DNA of 64,000 bases from JARRLC01 sp050290865 (GCA_050290865.1 JBNKIW010000001.1:124001-188000), one strand, 5' to 3'. Positions 26,219 to 35,775 are shown, counted from the first letter of the stretch. Numbers and translations: made by a program. The notes: a model not told the origin generated them from the letters alone.

Positions 26219-26536
26219 ACACAGCGCTCCCGGCTCAAACCGCCTTCCAAAGGGGGTTTTTTGCTCACCCAGAATCCCAGAGTGACATAGCGCGCACCCT
26301 GCCGCAATTCAACGCCCCTAAACCTAGCTCCATATTCATCAAAAGATTGTTTCGCACGGGCAAACCCGCTAGGGTTCACAAAAGCCATACGCCTGTTTCA
26401 GCCGGGAGGGTTGTGCGACACTCTTACGGAGGAAGTGGGTTTGCTTGTCCGTCTGCGTGTCAGATCCTATATTCTGCTGCGTATCCGCTCATTCGTGGCG
26501 TTATGCACCTTAAGCCCTAGCGAGGTTCCCACTCTG
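26219..26536. promoter_or_regulatory. Divergent promoter region between the ATPase zeta gene and purC
   Basis: About 320 bp containing the promoters for both directions. I see no ORF with good codon use, no riboswitch I can recognise and no confident promoter consensus. AT-richer stretches occur at 26320-26360 and 26455-26500. Confidence 0.4.
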
Positions 26537-27307
26537 ATGAACCGCCGTCGCCGAATTTACGAGGGAAAGGCGAAGATCCTCTATGAGGGATCGGAGCCGG
26601 GGACATTGATCCAGCATTTCAAGGACGACGCAACCGCGTTCAATAATAAAAAGCATGAGCGCGTCGAAGGCAAGGGCGTCCTGAATAACAGGATTTCCGA
26701 ATACATCTTCACGCGGCTCAACGAAATCGGGGTCCCCACGCATTTCATCCGCCGCCTCAACATGCGCGAGCAGCTCATCCGCGAGGCCGAGATCATCCCG
26801 CTGGAGGTCGTGGTGCGCAACGTGGCCGCCGGGTCGATCGCGCAGCGTCTCGGCCTGGAGGAAGGCACCCCGCTGCCGCGCTCGGTCGTCGAGTTCTATT
26901 ACAAGAGCGACGCGCTGGGCGACCCGATGGTCTCGGAGGAGCACATCACGGCGTTCGGATGGGCCAATCCGCAGGAAATCGACGAGGTCATGGCGCTTGC
27001 GCTGCGCATCAACGATTTCCTCTCCGGGCTTTTCCTCGGCATCGGCATCCGTCTGGTGGATTTCAAGATCGAATTCGGCCGTCTCTACGACAACGAGCTG
27101 GTGCGCATCGTGCTGGCCGACGAGATCAGCCCGGATTGCTGCCGACTGTGGGACATGGAGACCGACAACAAGCTCGACAAGGACCGTTTCCGCCAGGATC
27201 TCGGCGGACTTGTGGAGGCCTATCAGGAGGTTGCCAAGCGTCTCGGCATTCTTGTGGAGAACACGCAGATCAAACCGAAGGGGCCGGTGCTCGTCCGCAC
27301 CAAATAG
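26537..27307 (+). CDS. purC: Phosphoribosylaminoimidazole-succinocarboxamide synthase
   Basis: PurC (SAICAR synthetase) joins CAIR and aspartate with ATP in purine synthesis. The 256-residue protein starts MNRRRRIYEGKAKILYEG, with the typical KDDATAFNNKK, PLEVVVRNVAAGSIAQRLGL, and LVDFKIEFGR.. VLADEISPDCCRLWD motifs. The ATG at 26537 matches the family start; the frame is open upstream but unlike any PurC. It is first in the purC-purS-purQ cluster. Confidence 0.97.
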   Translation: MNRRRRIYEGKAKILYEGSEPGTLIQHFKDDATAFNNKKHERVEGKGVLNNRISEYIFTRLNEIGVPTHFIRRLNMREQLIREAEIIPLEVVVRNVAAGSIAQRLGLEEGTPLPRSVVEFYYKSDALGDPMVSEEHITAFGWANPQEIDEVMALALRINDFLSGLFLGIGIRLVDFKIEFGRLYDNELVRIVLADEISPDCCRLWDMETDNKLDKDRFRQDLGGLVEAYQEVAKRLGILVENTQIKPKGPVLVRTK

Positions 27308-27342
27308 GTTAAGCGTTAGCCGGCAATATCTTAAGGGGTCGC

Positions 27343-27588
27343 ATGAGGGCGCGGGTTACCGTTACGCTGAAGAATGGGGTGCTCGATCCCCAGGGTAAGG
27401 CGATCGCGCATGCGCTCGGTGCACTGGGCATTTCCGGCGTCGAGGACGTCCGCCAGGGCAAGCTCATCGAGGTGAAGCTTGCCGAGAAGGACCCGGCGCG
27501 GGCGCGCGAGCTGGTGGAGCGTATGTGCCAGGAACTCCTGGCTAATACCGTCATCGAGAACTACCGCTACGAGCTGGAGGAGGCATGA
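27343..27588 (+). CDS. purS: Phosphoribosylformylglycinamidine synthase subunit PurS
   Basis: The 81-residue PurS bridges PurQ and small-type PurL in the FGAM synthase complex and channels ammonia. The sequence ARVTVTLKNGVLDPQGKAI..LGALGISGVEDVRQGK..I and the C-terminal CQELLANTVIENYRYELEE are diagnostic. AAGGGG five bases before the ATG serves as ribosome binding site. Its stop overlaps the purQ start (ATGA). Confidence 0.96.
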   Translation: MRARVTVTLKNGVLDPQGKAIAHALGALGISGVEDVRQGKLIEVKLAEKDPARARELVERMCQELLANTVIENYRYELEEA

Positions 27589-28274
27589 GGGCGAGCGTTG
27601 TCGTCTTCCCCGGTTCGAACTGCGACCATGACGCCGCCGTGGCCATCCAAGCCGCGACAGGCCGGGCACCGCGCATGGTCTGGCACGGCGACAGCGATCT
27701 GCCGGACAGCGACCTCATCGTCCTTCCCGGAGGCTTTTCCTACGGCGACTACTTGCGCTCCGGCGCCATGGCCGCGCATTCGCCGGTGATGCGCTCGGTC
27801 GTCGAGCGGGCGAAGGCGGGCGTGGCTGTGCTCGGCATCTGCAACGGCTTTCAAATCCTCACCGAAAGCGGCCTGCTGCCGGGCGTGCTCATGCGCAACA
27901 TGTCGCTGCGCTACATCTGCCGCCACGTTCATGTCCGCCCGGAGCGTACCGACACGGTTTTTGCGGCGGGCTATGACGCCGGACGTCCCCTCGCCATCCC
28001 GGTCGCCCACAAGGACGGCAACTATTTCGCCGACGAGGACACGCTCGATCGCCTCGAAGGCGAGGGGCAGATCGCGTTCCGCTATTGCGACGAAACGGGT
28101 GTGGTGACGGACACGGCCAACCCGAACGGCTCGCAACGCAATATTGCCGGGCTTTACGACGGCACGAAGCGCATCCTCGGCATGATGCCCCATCCGGAGC
28201 GCGCGGCCGATCCTCTGCATGGGGGCTCGGACGGTCGGGCGCTGTTCGCGTCGCTGGTCAAGGCATTGCATTAA
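27585..28274 (+). CDS. purQ: Phosphoribosylformylglycinamidine synthase subunit PurQ (glutaminase)
   Basis: PurQ is a class I glutamine amidotransferase supplying ammonia to PurL. The 229 residues show VVFPGSNCDHD at the N-terminus, the nucleophile in GICNGFQILTESGLLPG and the catalytic His-x-Glu in MMPHPERA. It overlaps purS by 4 bp, indicating translational coupling. Confidence 0.97.
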   Translation: MRASVVVFPGSNCDHDAAVAIQAATGRAPRMVWHGDSDLPDSDLIVLPGGFSYGDYLRSGAMAAHSPVMRSVVERAKAGVAVLGICNGFQILTESGLLPGVLMRNMSLRYICRHVHVRPERTDTVFAAGYDAGRPLAIPVAHKDGNYFADEDTLDRLEGEGQIAFRYCDETGVVTDTANPNGSQRNIAGLYDGTKRILGMMPHPERAADPLHGGSDGRALFASLVKALH

Positions 28275-28309
28275 CGGCGCGAGCCGGAGTGAGCAATTGG
28301 GAGGTCAAT

Positions 28310-28711
28310 ATGGGGTTTGATGACGAGGTCGATCAGCTCAAGCGTGAGCTGCAGACGCCGAAACTGGATCAGGCGGGGCGCAAGAGTGCGACATCCGCTC
28401 TTTGCACGAAGCTCAAGGACAAGCTGCAGACGCGGCGGCTGGAATTCGTCTATGACGAGGTGGACGAGCCGTCCTTCAACATCCGACACACCACCAGCAA
28501 AGAGAAGCTGGGTTCCGTCACCGTCAATGAGGATGGCAGCATCACCTTCCAGTCCGGGCTGATGGACGACGAGGTGGACGACGATTACGACGACGCTGGA
28601 TATTTCCCGCCCTATGTCGAGTATTACGACGAGGAGGAATTCATGGAGGAAGCTCCAGAGATGCTGAAGCAGGGCATCGCCGAATTCGAACTCGATCAGG
28701 AAGAAGACTGA
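28310..28711 (+). CDS. Acidic protein of unknown function within the pur cluster
   Basis: A 133-residue protein with a basic, helical N-terminal part, a short beta part (RRLEFVYDEVDEPSFNIRHTT..SVTVNEDGSITFQ) and a very acidic C-terminus (DDEVDDDYDDAGYFPPY, then EEEFMEEAPEM). I do not know its function. The strong GGGAGG site and the terminator directly after the stop codon show a real gene, last in the purC-purS-purQ unit. Confidence 0.75.
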   Translation: MGFDDEVDQLKRELQTPKLDQAGRKSATSALCTKLKDKLQTRRLEFVYDEVDEPSFNIRHTTSKEKLGSVTVNEDGSITFQSGLMDDEVDDDYDDAGYFPPYVEYYDEEEFMEEAPEMLKQGIAEFELDQEED

Positions 28712-28716
28712 GGCGG

Positions 28717-28771
28717 CAGCGGACCGCGACAACAAAGTGGGCGGCATCGCGCGTGCCGTCCGCTGTTTTTT
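28717..28771 (+). terminator. Intrinsic terminator ending the purC-purS-purQ unit
   Basis: CAGCGGAC and GTCCGCTG form an outer 8-bp stem; inside it GGCGGCA pairs with TGCCGTC (one G-U) around a 7-nt loop. Six T residues (28766-28771) follow at once. This is the most classical Rho-independent terminator in the window, and it separates purQ and the acidic gene from purL. Confidence 0.8.
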
Positions 28772-28923
28772 CATCCCGGGGAATGCGGGGAGCGGGTCGC
28801 CGTCGGGTATGCGGACATGTCCGCCCTATCGCTGGCTGCGCGGGAATGGCGGGGACATCGCCGCAAGCTCCTCCAAGAGTTAAGTCGACAACCGTTACAG
28901 CAGCGGCGGAGGCCGTGGGATCG

Positions 28924-31143
28924 ATGGCAGGCTCTTCAACATGCGAGAATGCGCCCCTCTCGGCGGAAACGGTCGCGGCCCATGGTCTGACCCCAGCCGA
29001 ATATGACCGGCTCGTCTCGGCGCTCGGCCGCCAGCCGAACCTGACGGAACTCGGCATCTTCTCCGTGATGTGGTCGGAGCACTGCTCCTACAAATCCTCG
29101 AAAGTCTGGCTGAAGAAGCTGCCCACCGAGGCCCCGCACGTCATCCAGGGGCCGGGCGAGAATGCGGGCATCGTCGATATCGGCGACGGGCTGGCAGCGG
29201 TCTTCAAAATGGAGAGCCACAACCACCCCTCCTATATCGAGCCCTATCAGGGCGCGGCGACGGGTGTCGGCGGTATCATGCGCGACGTGTTCACCATGGG
29301 CGCGCGCCCCGTGGCCAATCTGAACGCCCTGCGCTTCGGCGCGCCCGATCACCCCAAGACGCGGCATCTGGTGGCGGGCGTCGTGGCCGGGATCGGCGAT
29401 TACGGCAATTGCATCGGTGTGCCCACGGTCGGCGGCGAGACCGAGTTCGATGCCCGCTACAACGACAACATCCTCGTCAACGCCATGTGCGTGGGTATCG
29501 CGCCCAGGGACCGCATCTTCTACTCGGCTGCGGCGGGCACGGGAAACCCCGTCGTCTATGTGGGCTCGAAGACCGGGCGCGACGGCATTCACGGCGCCAC
29601 CATGGCTTCCGCCGAGTTCGACGACGCATCGGCGGAGAAGCGTCCAACGGTACAGGTGGGCGACCCGTTCACCGAGAAACTGCTCCTGGAAGCCTGCCTG
29701 GAGTTGATGCAGGAAGAGGCGATCATCGCCATCCAGGACATGGGGGCCGCGGGCCTGACATCGTCCTCCGTGGAAATGGCGGGCAAGGGCGGCGTCGGCA
29801 TCGAGCTGGATCTCGATCACGTGCCGCAGCGCGAAGAGGGCATGAACGCCTACGAGATGATGCTCTCGGAGAGCCAGGAGCGCATGCTCATGGTGCTGCG
29901 GCCCGGCTCGGAAGGGCGCGCCGAGGCCATTTTCCGCAAATGGGACCTGGATTTCGCCATCGTCGGCGTGACCACCGGCACCGGGCGGCTGGTGGTTAGC
30001 CACCGCGGCGCCATTGAGGCGGATATCCCCGTCGCTGCGCTGGCCGACGATGCGCCTGTCTATGAGCGCCCGATCGCCAAACGGCCACCCGCTCCAGCGG
30101 TCCGGCCCGAAGATGTTCCCGCACCGCCGAGCCTGCGCGAATCGCTCCTGGCGCTGATGGGGACGCCCAATCTCTGCGCGCGCCGCTGGATCTGGGAGCA
30201 GTACGACCACATGGTCATGGCGAATACGGTGGTGGCGCCCGGCTCGGACGCCGCTGTCGTGCGCATCCATGGATCGGACAAGGGGCTGGCTCTGACGTGC
30301 GACGTGACCCCGCGCTATTGCGCCGCCGACGCCTTCGAGGGCGGGAAGCAGGCCGTGGCCGAGACATGGCGCAACCTCACGGCCACCGGCGCCACGCCGC
30401 TGGCGATCACCGACTGCATGAATTTCGCCAATCCCGAACGCCCCGAGGCGATGGGCGATTTCGCCGCCGCCATCGAGGGGATGGCCGAGGCGTGCCGGGC
30501 GCTGGACTACCCCGTCGTCTCGGGCAATGTCTCGCTCTACAACGAAACCAACGGCATCGGCATTCCGCCCACGCCCGCCATCGGCGGCGTCGGCCTCATC
30601 CCCGATCTGGCGAAAGTGACCCGCATCGGCGGCCTGCAGGCAGGCAACGCCATCTTCCTCATCGGTGACGACGGCGCGGCGGCCCATCTCGGCCAGTCGC
30701 TGTACCAGCATTGGGCGACGGGGGACTACGCAGGACAGCCGCCCGCCGTGGACCTCGCCGCCGAGCGCCGCCATGGCGATTTCGTAAGCAAAGTCATCCG
30801 GCGCGGCATCGCCACGGCCGTGCACGACGTTTCCGGCGGCGGTGTCCTCGTGGCGCTGGCGGAAATGGCGCTGGCTTCCGACATGGGTATCGTCGTGGGC
30901 AATTTCCGCGGCAGCGCCCCGCACCACGCCCAGGCGTTCGGGGAGGACCAGGGCCGCTATCTCCTGGCCGTGCCCGGCAACGACTTTCATTATATCACCG
31001 GCCTGCTGCGCGACGCCCGGATCCCGTTCTTCTATGCGGGCCGCGCGAACGGCGTCTATTTCGAGATCCCGAACGAGGAGCCGATCCCGCTCACGGTGCT
31101 GCGCATCGCGCACGAAGAGTGGCTGCCGCGATATATGAGCTGA
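28924..31143 (+). CDS. purL: Phosphoribosylformylglycinamidine synthase subunit PurL (small type)
   Basis: PurL converts FGAR to FGAM using ammonia delivered by PurQ. The 739-residue size is that of the small form needing PurS and PurQ. Landmarks are MWSEHCSYKSSKVWLKKLPT, VFKMESHNHPSYIEPYQGAATGVGGI with the active-site His, VGGETEFDARYNDN, GAAGLTSSSVEMAGKG and ITDCMNFANPERPEAMG. The most plausible start is the ATG at 28924 (MAGSSTCENAPLS); earlier start codons are in frame but run into the terminator region and lack similarity. It has its own promoter region, about 150 bp. Confidence 0.96.
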   Translation: MAGSSTCENAPLSAETVAAHGLTPAEYDRLVSALGRQPNLTELGIFSVMWSEHCSYKSSKVWLKKLPTEAPHVIQGPGENAGIVDIGDGLAAVFKMESHNHPSYIEPYQGAATGVGGIMRDVFTMGARPVANLNALRFGAPDHPKTRHLVAGVVAGIGDYGNCIGVPTVGGETEFDARYNDNILVNAMCVGIAPRDRIFYSAAAGTGNPVVYVGSKTGRDGIHGATMASAEFDDASAEKRPTVQVGDPFTEKLLLEACLELMQEEAIIAIQDMGAAGLTSSSVEMAGKGGVGIELDLDHVPQREEGMNAYEMMLSESQERMLMVLRPGSEGRAEAIFRKWDLDFAIVGVTTGTGRLVVSHRGAIEADIPVAALADDAPVYERPIAKRPPAPAVRPEDVPAPPSLRESLLALMGTPNLCARRWIWEQYDHMVMANTVVAPGSDAAVVRIHGSDKGLALTCDVTPRYCAADAFEGGKQAVAETWRNLTATGATPLAITDCMNFANPERPEAMGDFAAAIEGMAEACRALDYPVVSGNVSLYNETNGIGIPPTPAIGGVGLIPDLAKVTRIGGLQAGNAIFLIGDDGAAAHLGQSLYQHWATGDYAGQPPAVDLAAERRHGDFVSKVIRRGIATAVHDVSGGGVLVALAEMALASDMGIVVGNFRGSAPHHAQAFGEDQGRYLLAVPGNDFHYITGLLRDARIPFFYAGRANGVYFEIPNEEPIPLTVLRIAHEEWLPRYMS

Positions 31144-31275
31144 GCATTTGCCTCAATTCCGGGCAGGCGTGCCCGCAAGAGCGCGCACAGGCAAGATTGT
31201 GTGTCCACCCAGTTGCAATTCATGTGCAGCTATCCTTATGTTATCGGTCGGAGAAGCAGCTTGAGGATCGTGACC

Positions 31276-31512
31276 ATGCCTATGGACGCGCGGGAAATCG
31301 AAAGACTGATCAAGGAAAGCCTGCCCGACGCTCAGATCACCATCGACGATCTGGCCGGTGACGGCGACCACTACGCGGCGCGCGTGGTCTCGGAGGCTTT
31401 CCGCGGCAAAACCCGCGTGCAGCAGCACCAGATGGTCTATGACGCGCTGAAAGGCAACATGGGCGGCGTGCTGCACGCTCTCGCTCTGCAGACCGCGCTG
31501 CCGGACAACTGA
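31276..31512 (+). CDS. BolA family protein (BolA2/IbaG-like)
   Basis: A 78-residue BolA-fold protein that partners monothiol glutaredoxins in handling [2Fe-2S] clusters. IERLIKESLPDAQITIDDLAGDGDHY, VSEAFRGKTRVQQHQMVYDAL and GVLHALAL with the invariant His are typical of the BolA2 type. The ATG at 31276 has GAGG eight bases upstream; an earlier start would add an unrelated segment. It is followed by its partner Grx gene. Confidence 0.92.
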   Translation: MPMDAREIERLIKESLPDAQITIDDLAGDGDHYAARVVSEAFRGKTRVQQHQMVYDALKGNMGGVLHALALQTALPDN

Positions 31513-31550
31513 TCCCGCCACAGCCCGCTTACGCTCACGAAAGGAAGACT

Positions 31551-31892
31551 ATGACGCAGTCTACCCACGACCAGATCGACCAGCTCGTCAAAGGCAATGA
31601 CGTGGTGCTGTTCATGAAGGGCACCAAGGATTTCCCGCAATGCGGCTTTTCCGGCCGCGTGGCGCAGATCCTCGGCTATCTCGGCGTGTCGTATAAGGAC
31701 ATCAACGTCCTGGACGACATGGCCGTACGCGAGGGCATCAAAGCCTACGCCAACTGGCCGACCATTCCGCAGCTTTACATCAAGGGCGAGTTCGTCGGCG
31801 GCTGCGACATTATCAGCGAGATGTTCCAGGCGGGCGAGCTGCAGGAGCACCTCAAGGCAAAAGGTGTCGCTGTTACGAAGGCAGACGCGTAG
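31551..31892 (+). CDS. grxD: Monothiol glutaredoxin, CGFS type
   Basis: The 113-residue protein has the CGFS active site in DFPQCGFSGRVAQIL, plus VLFMKGTK and WPTIPQLYIKGEFVGGCDI, which bind glutathione. Such proteins bind and transfer [2Fe-2S] clusters together with BolA. AAAGGAAG precedes the ATG. It lies 38 bp after the BolA gene, certainly the same operon. Confidence 0.95.
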   Translation: MTQSTHDQIDQLVKGNDVVLFMKGTKDFPQCGFSGRVAQILGYLGVSYKDINVLDDMAVREGIKAYANWPTIPQLYIKGEFVGGCDIISEMFQAGELQEHLKAKGVAVTKADA

Positions 31893-32288
31893 ATAAGAGC
31901 CGGACCAGTACAGCCCGCGAGCCAAGTTCGTACCCCGTTTGCCACGCAGGCTCATACGAATCTGGCCCGCCGATGCCTCGAAGACGACGGCGGAACGTTT
32001 GAGCGACACGCCACGCTGCGGCGCGCCGGGCAAGTTCTCGCCGGAGCAGATTTGTGCCATCGTTGCTCTGTGAGCGACGAGCGCGCACTCGTGCGAAGAG
32101 CCGCAGGCGAGCGATCTGCCCATCAGTCACTGGGGCCTCCCCGCGATGCTTGTCTGATCGCTGCTCCAACCATTCGTAACTTCTTGCCAAGCTGTGGCAC
32201 TGCGGGCAACTTATCGCGCCTGCGACTCAGCTATGGTCGGCGGCGGATGCGTTTGCCGATCGCACGGCAGCTTGATTAGGGACGACGA
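31893..32288. other. Intergenic region upstream of parE, containing hairpin repeat copy B
   Basis: About 395 bp. Its first part is the dispersed hairpin repeat at 31907-31970. The remainder (31971-32288) has no credible ORF; the last 100 bp probably carry the parE promoter and the ribosome binding site AGGGA. Confidence 0.5.
31907..31970 (+). repeat. Dispersed hairpin repeat, copy B
   Basis: This 64-bp sequence aligns without gaps to copy C at 43050 (both begin AGTACAGCCCGC, share TTTGCCAC and GGCTCATACGAA). Its left arm GCGAGCCAAGTTCGTA is the exact complement of the right arm of copy C, and within the copy the arms TTCGTA/TACGAA and flanking bases form an imperfect stem of about 16 bp around a 22-nt loop. 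Confidence 0.75.
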
Positions 32289-34292
32289 ATGTCACCACGG
32301 GATATGTCTGCAAAACAGGATGAGGGCTTTTTTTCGCGGCGCGGCGCTGCGGTTTCGGCCGAGGCCAGCTATACTGCCGCCAATATCGAGGTGCTGGAGG
32401 GACTGGAGCCCGTGCGCCGCCGTCCGGGCATGTATATCGGCGGCACCGACGAGAAGGCGCTGCATCACCTGTTCGCCGAGGTCATCGACAACGCCATGGA
32501 CGAAGCGGTGGCTGGCCACGCCTCGTGGATCGAGGTGTCGGTGGAGGCGGACGGCTTCCTTGCCGTCACTGACAATGGCCGCGGCATCCCCGTCGATCCG
32601 CATCCGAAATACAAGAACAAGTCCGCGCTCGAAGTCATCATGACCATGCTGCATTCGGGCGGCAAGTTCAACTCGAAGGTGTATTCGACGTCCGGCGGCC
32701 TCCACGGCGTCGGCGTGTCGGTGGTGAACGCGCTTTCGGAGACGCTCGAAGTCGAGGTGGCGCGGGGTCAGCGCCTTTACCGCCAGACCTTCTCGCGTGG
32801 CCTCGTCACAGCCAAGCTCCAACAAGTCGGATCCGTCAAGAACCGGCGCGGCACCCGGATCCGTTTCCGGCCCGACGAGCAGATTTTCGGCCAGGGCACC
32901 ACGTTCAAGCCGGCCCGGCTGTTCCGCATGGCGCGCGCCAAGGCCTATCTCTTCGGCGGCGTCGAGATCCGCTGGTCCTGCGCCCCCGAACTCATCCGCT
33001 CCGGCGACGAGACCCCGGCCAAGGCGGTGTTTCATTTCCCCGGGGGCTTACGCGATTTTCTCTCCAGCCGCATCAACGGCTCGGAAACCGTCACCAAGGA
33101 CGTCTTCGCGGGCAAGATCGAGCGGGACGGCGGCCACGGCTCGGTGGAATGGGCAGTGGCCTGGCTCGCGCGCGACGACGGTTTCGTCACCTCCTACTGC
33201 AACACCGTGCCCACACCCGAGGGCGGAACGCATGAGGCGGGCTTGCGCGCGGCCTTGACCAAGGGGCTCAAGAGCTACGGCGAACTGACCAACAACAAGA
33301 AGGCGGCGCAGATCACCGCGGACGACGTGTTCGCCTCGGCGGGGATCATGCTGTCCGTGTTCATCCGCGAGCCGGAATTCCAGGGCCAGACCAAGGACCG
33401 CCTTTCGACGGCGGAAGCCGCGCGCATCGTGGAGAATGCGGTTCGCGACGCCTTCGACCACTGGCTCACCGCCGCTCCACAGCAGGCAACGCGCCTGCTC
33501 GAATGGGTCATCGACCGCGCCGAGGAGCGCCTGCGCCGGAAACGCGAGAAGGAGGTGAGCCGCAAGGCCGCGACGCGCAAGCTGCGCCTGCCCGGCAAGC
33601 TCGCCGACTGCACCAAGGACGCCGCGGACGGAACCGAAATCTTCATCGTCGAGGGCGACTCGGCCGGTGGCTCGGCGAAGCAGGCGCGCGACCGGGCGAT
33701 GCAGGCCATCCTGCCTTTGCGCGGCAAGATTCTCAACGTGGCCAACGCGTCGTCTGTGAAGCTCGCCCAGAACCAGCTCATTTCCGATCTGGTGCTGGCC
33801 TTGGGCTGCGGCACGGGCAAAACCTACCGCGACGAGGATCTGCGCTACGAAAAAGTGGTGATCATGACCGACGCCGACGTGGACGGCGCGCATATCGCTT
33901 CACTCCTCATGACCTACTTCTACACGCAGATGCGCCCGCTGATCGAGAACGGGCATCTCTATCTGGCGGTGCCGCCGCTCTACAAGCTGAGCCAGGGCGG
34001 CAAGAGTGCCTACGCCCGCGACGACGCCCACAAGGACGAGTTGCTGCGCAAGGTCTTCACCGGGCGCGGCAAGGTCGAACTCAGCCGCTTCAAGGGCCTG
34101 GGCGAAATGAACCCCTCCCAGCTCAAGGAAACGACGATGGATCCCGCCAAGCGCACGCTTCTCAGGGTGGAGATTGCCGACGACGAAGGGCGGACGGCGA
34201 ATGCGGTCGAGCAGCTCATGGGCAACAAGCCGGAAGGCCGCTTCCGCTTCATCCAGGAGCACGCGGAGTTCGCGCAGGATCTGGATATCTGA
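32289..34292 (+). CDS. parE: DNA topoisomerase IV subunit B
   Basis: ParE is the ATPase half of topoisomerase IV, which decatenates daughter chromosomes. The 667-residue protein shows the GHKL ATPase (EVIDNAMDEAVAG, DNGRGIPVD, GGLHGVGVSVVNALS), the transducer and the TOPRIM domain (IFIVEGDSAGGSAKQARDR, MTDADVDGAHIA). The short length, the early YTAANIEVLEGLEPVRRRPGMYIGGTDE and the C-terminus IQEHAEFAQDLDI point to ParE, not GyrB. AGGGA precedes the ATG at 32289. Confidence 0.95.
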   Translation: MSPRDMSAKQDEGFFSRRGAAVSAEASYTAANIEVLEGLEPVRRRPGMYIGGTDEKALHHLFAEVIDNAMDEAVAGHASWIEVSVEADGFLAVTDNGRGIPVDPHPKYKNKSALEVIMTMLHSGGKFNSKVYSTSGGLHGVGVSVVNALSETLEVEVARGQRLYRQTFSRGLVTAKLQQVGSVKNRRGTRIRFRPDEQIFGQGTTFKPARLFRMARAKAYLFGGVEIRWSCAPELIRSGDETPAKAVFHFPGGLRDFLSSRINGSETVTKDVFAGKIERDGGHGSVEWAVAWLARDDGFVTSYCNTVPTPEGGTHEAGLRAALTKGLKSYGELTNNKKAAQITADDVFASAGIMLSVFIREPEFQGQTKDRLSTAEAARIVENAVRDAFDHWLTAAPQQATRLLEWVIDRAEERLRRKREKEVSRKAATRKLRLPGKLADCTKDAADGTEIFIVEGDSAGGSAKQARDRAMQAILPLRGKILNVANASSVKLAQNQLISDLVLALGCGTGKTYRDEDLRYEKVVIMTDADVDGAHIASLLMTYFYTQMRPLIENGHLYLAVPPLYKLSQGGKSAYARDDAHKDELLRKVFTGRGKVELSRFKGLGEMNPSQLKETTMDPAKRTLLRVEIADDEGRTANAVEQLMGNKPEGRFRFIQEHAEFAQDLDI

Positions 34293-34326
34293 GCCGACGG
34301 GTGGGGGGCTGCGGACGTCTGGCGGT

Positions 34327-35775
34327 TCACCCGCCCGAAGTCTGAACGGCGCCGTTCAACACCCGAGACCGCCCCAACTCCGCCAGGATGCGCGCCCAGC
34401 TCCGGGCGCCCTTGGTGAAGCTCGTGAGATTGTATTTCTCGTTCGGGGAGTGAATGCGGTCGTCCTCCAGGGCGAAGCCGATGAGAAGCGCGTCCATCCC
34501 CAGCGCCGACTTGAATGCTGCCACAATAGGAATAGAGGCACCGCAGCCCATCAGGACCGGTTCCGCGCCCCATTCTTCCTCCAGTGCGCTCGCCGCCGAC
34601 CGGACGGCGGGTAGCTCGGCATCGAAGCCCACCGCCGCGCCGCCGCCGGCATTCTTGAAGGCGACACGGCAGTCCGGCGGCAGGTTCGCCTCCAGAAACG
34701 CCCTGAATTTCACGAGGATATCCTCCGGATGCTGGCCCGGCACGAGACGGAAGCTGAGCTTCGCCGAGGCTTCGGAGGGGATCACCGTCTTGGTGCCCTC
34801 GCCCGTGTAACCGCCCACCACGCCGTTGATTTCGACCGTCGGCCGCGCCCACACCTGTTCCAGCACGCTCCGGCCCTCCTCGCCCGCCGCCCGCGAGAGG
34901 CCCACCGCGCCGAGAAACGCCTCCTCGTCGAAACCGAGTGCCCGCCACTGCTCGATCTGCGCGGCGCCCGGCTCGATGATCCCGTCGTAAAAGCCGGGGA
35001 TCTGCACTTCGCCCCCCGGCCCCCACAGACGCGACAGCGCCTGGGTCAGTCCGCGAATGGGGTTCATCGCCGGACCGCCATACATCCCCGAATGGAGATC
35101 GCGGCTCGGTCCGCTGACCACCGCCTCGACATGGGCAAGGCCGCGCAGCGCCGTGGTGATCGCCGGCCGCGAATGGTTCCACTGACCGGTATCGCAAACG
35201 AGGGCGATGTCTGCGCTCAGATCCCCGGCGCGCTGTTCGAGAAAGCCGGGCAGGCTCGGGCTGCCGCTTTCCTCCTCGCCTTCGAGGAGGACCGAGACCG
35301 ACAGGGGCAGACCGCCATGCGCGTCGCGCCACGCGCGGCAGGCTTCCAGGAACGTCATCACCTGGCCCTTGTCGTCGCTGGCACCCCGCGCGACGATCAC
35401 CGTGCCGTTGACCGGGCAATCCTGGAGCCGCGGCTCGAAAGGTGGCGTCTGCCACAAGGACAGGGGATCGACCGGCTGGACGTCGTAGTGGCCGTAAAAC
35501 AGCACGCGCGGCGCAGTGGGATCGGGGTGGCGCCAGTGGCCGGTGACCATCGGTTTGCCGGGCGTCGGATGGATATCGGCGGCAAAACCGATCTCACCGA
35601 GCTGGCGCGCACACCAGTCCGCCCCCGCGACGCATTCCTCGTGATAGGCGGGATCCGTTGAAATACTGGGGATGCGCAGCAGATCGAAGAGCCGGTCGAG
35701 AGCCGCAGCCTCACCCTCGCCGAGCCGCGCAAGCACCGCCCCGAGTGCGGCTTCATGTTTGCTGGTCGCAGTCAT
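34327..35775 (-). CDS. M20 family dipeptidase/metallopeptidase
   Basis: A 482-residue M20 zinc peptidase. The metal-binding residues are visible in FYGHYDVQPVDP, ARGASDDKGQ, LEGEEESGSPSL with the catalytic Glu, CDTGQWN and a late HSPNEKY. A dimerisation insert lies in between. It hydrolyses small peptides or related amides in the cytoplasm; substrate unknown. The ATG at 35775 is chosen since the protein N-terminus then matches the family. It converges with parE with a 34-bp gap. Confidence 0.9.
   Translation of the reverse strand: MTATSKHEAALGAVLARLGEGEAAALDRLFDLLRIPSISTDPAYHEECVAGADWCARQLGEIGFAADIHPTPGKPMVTGHWRHPDPTAPRVLFYGHYDVQPVDPLSLWQTPPFEPRLQDCPVNGTVIVARGASDDKGQVMTFLEACRAWRDAHGGLPLSVSVLLEGEEESGSPSLPGFLEQRAGDLSADIALVCDTGQWNHSRPAITTALRGLAHVEAVVSGPSRDLHSGMYGGPAMNPIRGLTQALSRLWGPGGEVQIPGFYDGIIEPGAAQIEQWRALGFDEEAFLGAVGLSRAAGEEGRSVLEQVWARPTVEINGVVGGYTGEGTKTVIPSEASAKLSFRLVPGQHPEDILVKFRAFLEANLPPDCRVAFKNAGGGAAVGFDAELPAVRSAASALEEEWGAEPVLMGCGASIPIVAAFKSALGMDALLIGFALEDDRIHSPNEKYNLTSFTKGARSWARILAELGRSRVLNGAVQTSGG

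Noticed and set aside
25884..26222. N-terminal extension of the HpcH/HpaI aldolase frame
   Set aside because: It runs through the DUF1476 gene in another frame and shows no aldolase similarity; the GTG at 25883 is the natural start.
28936..31113. 725-codon open frame on the minus strand
   Set aside because: Exactly antisense to purL, with the His/Asp/Arg-rich composition typical of high-GC shadow frames.
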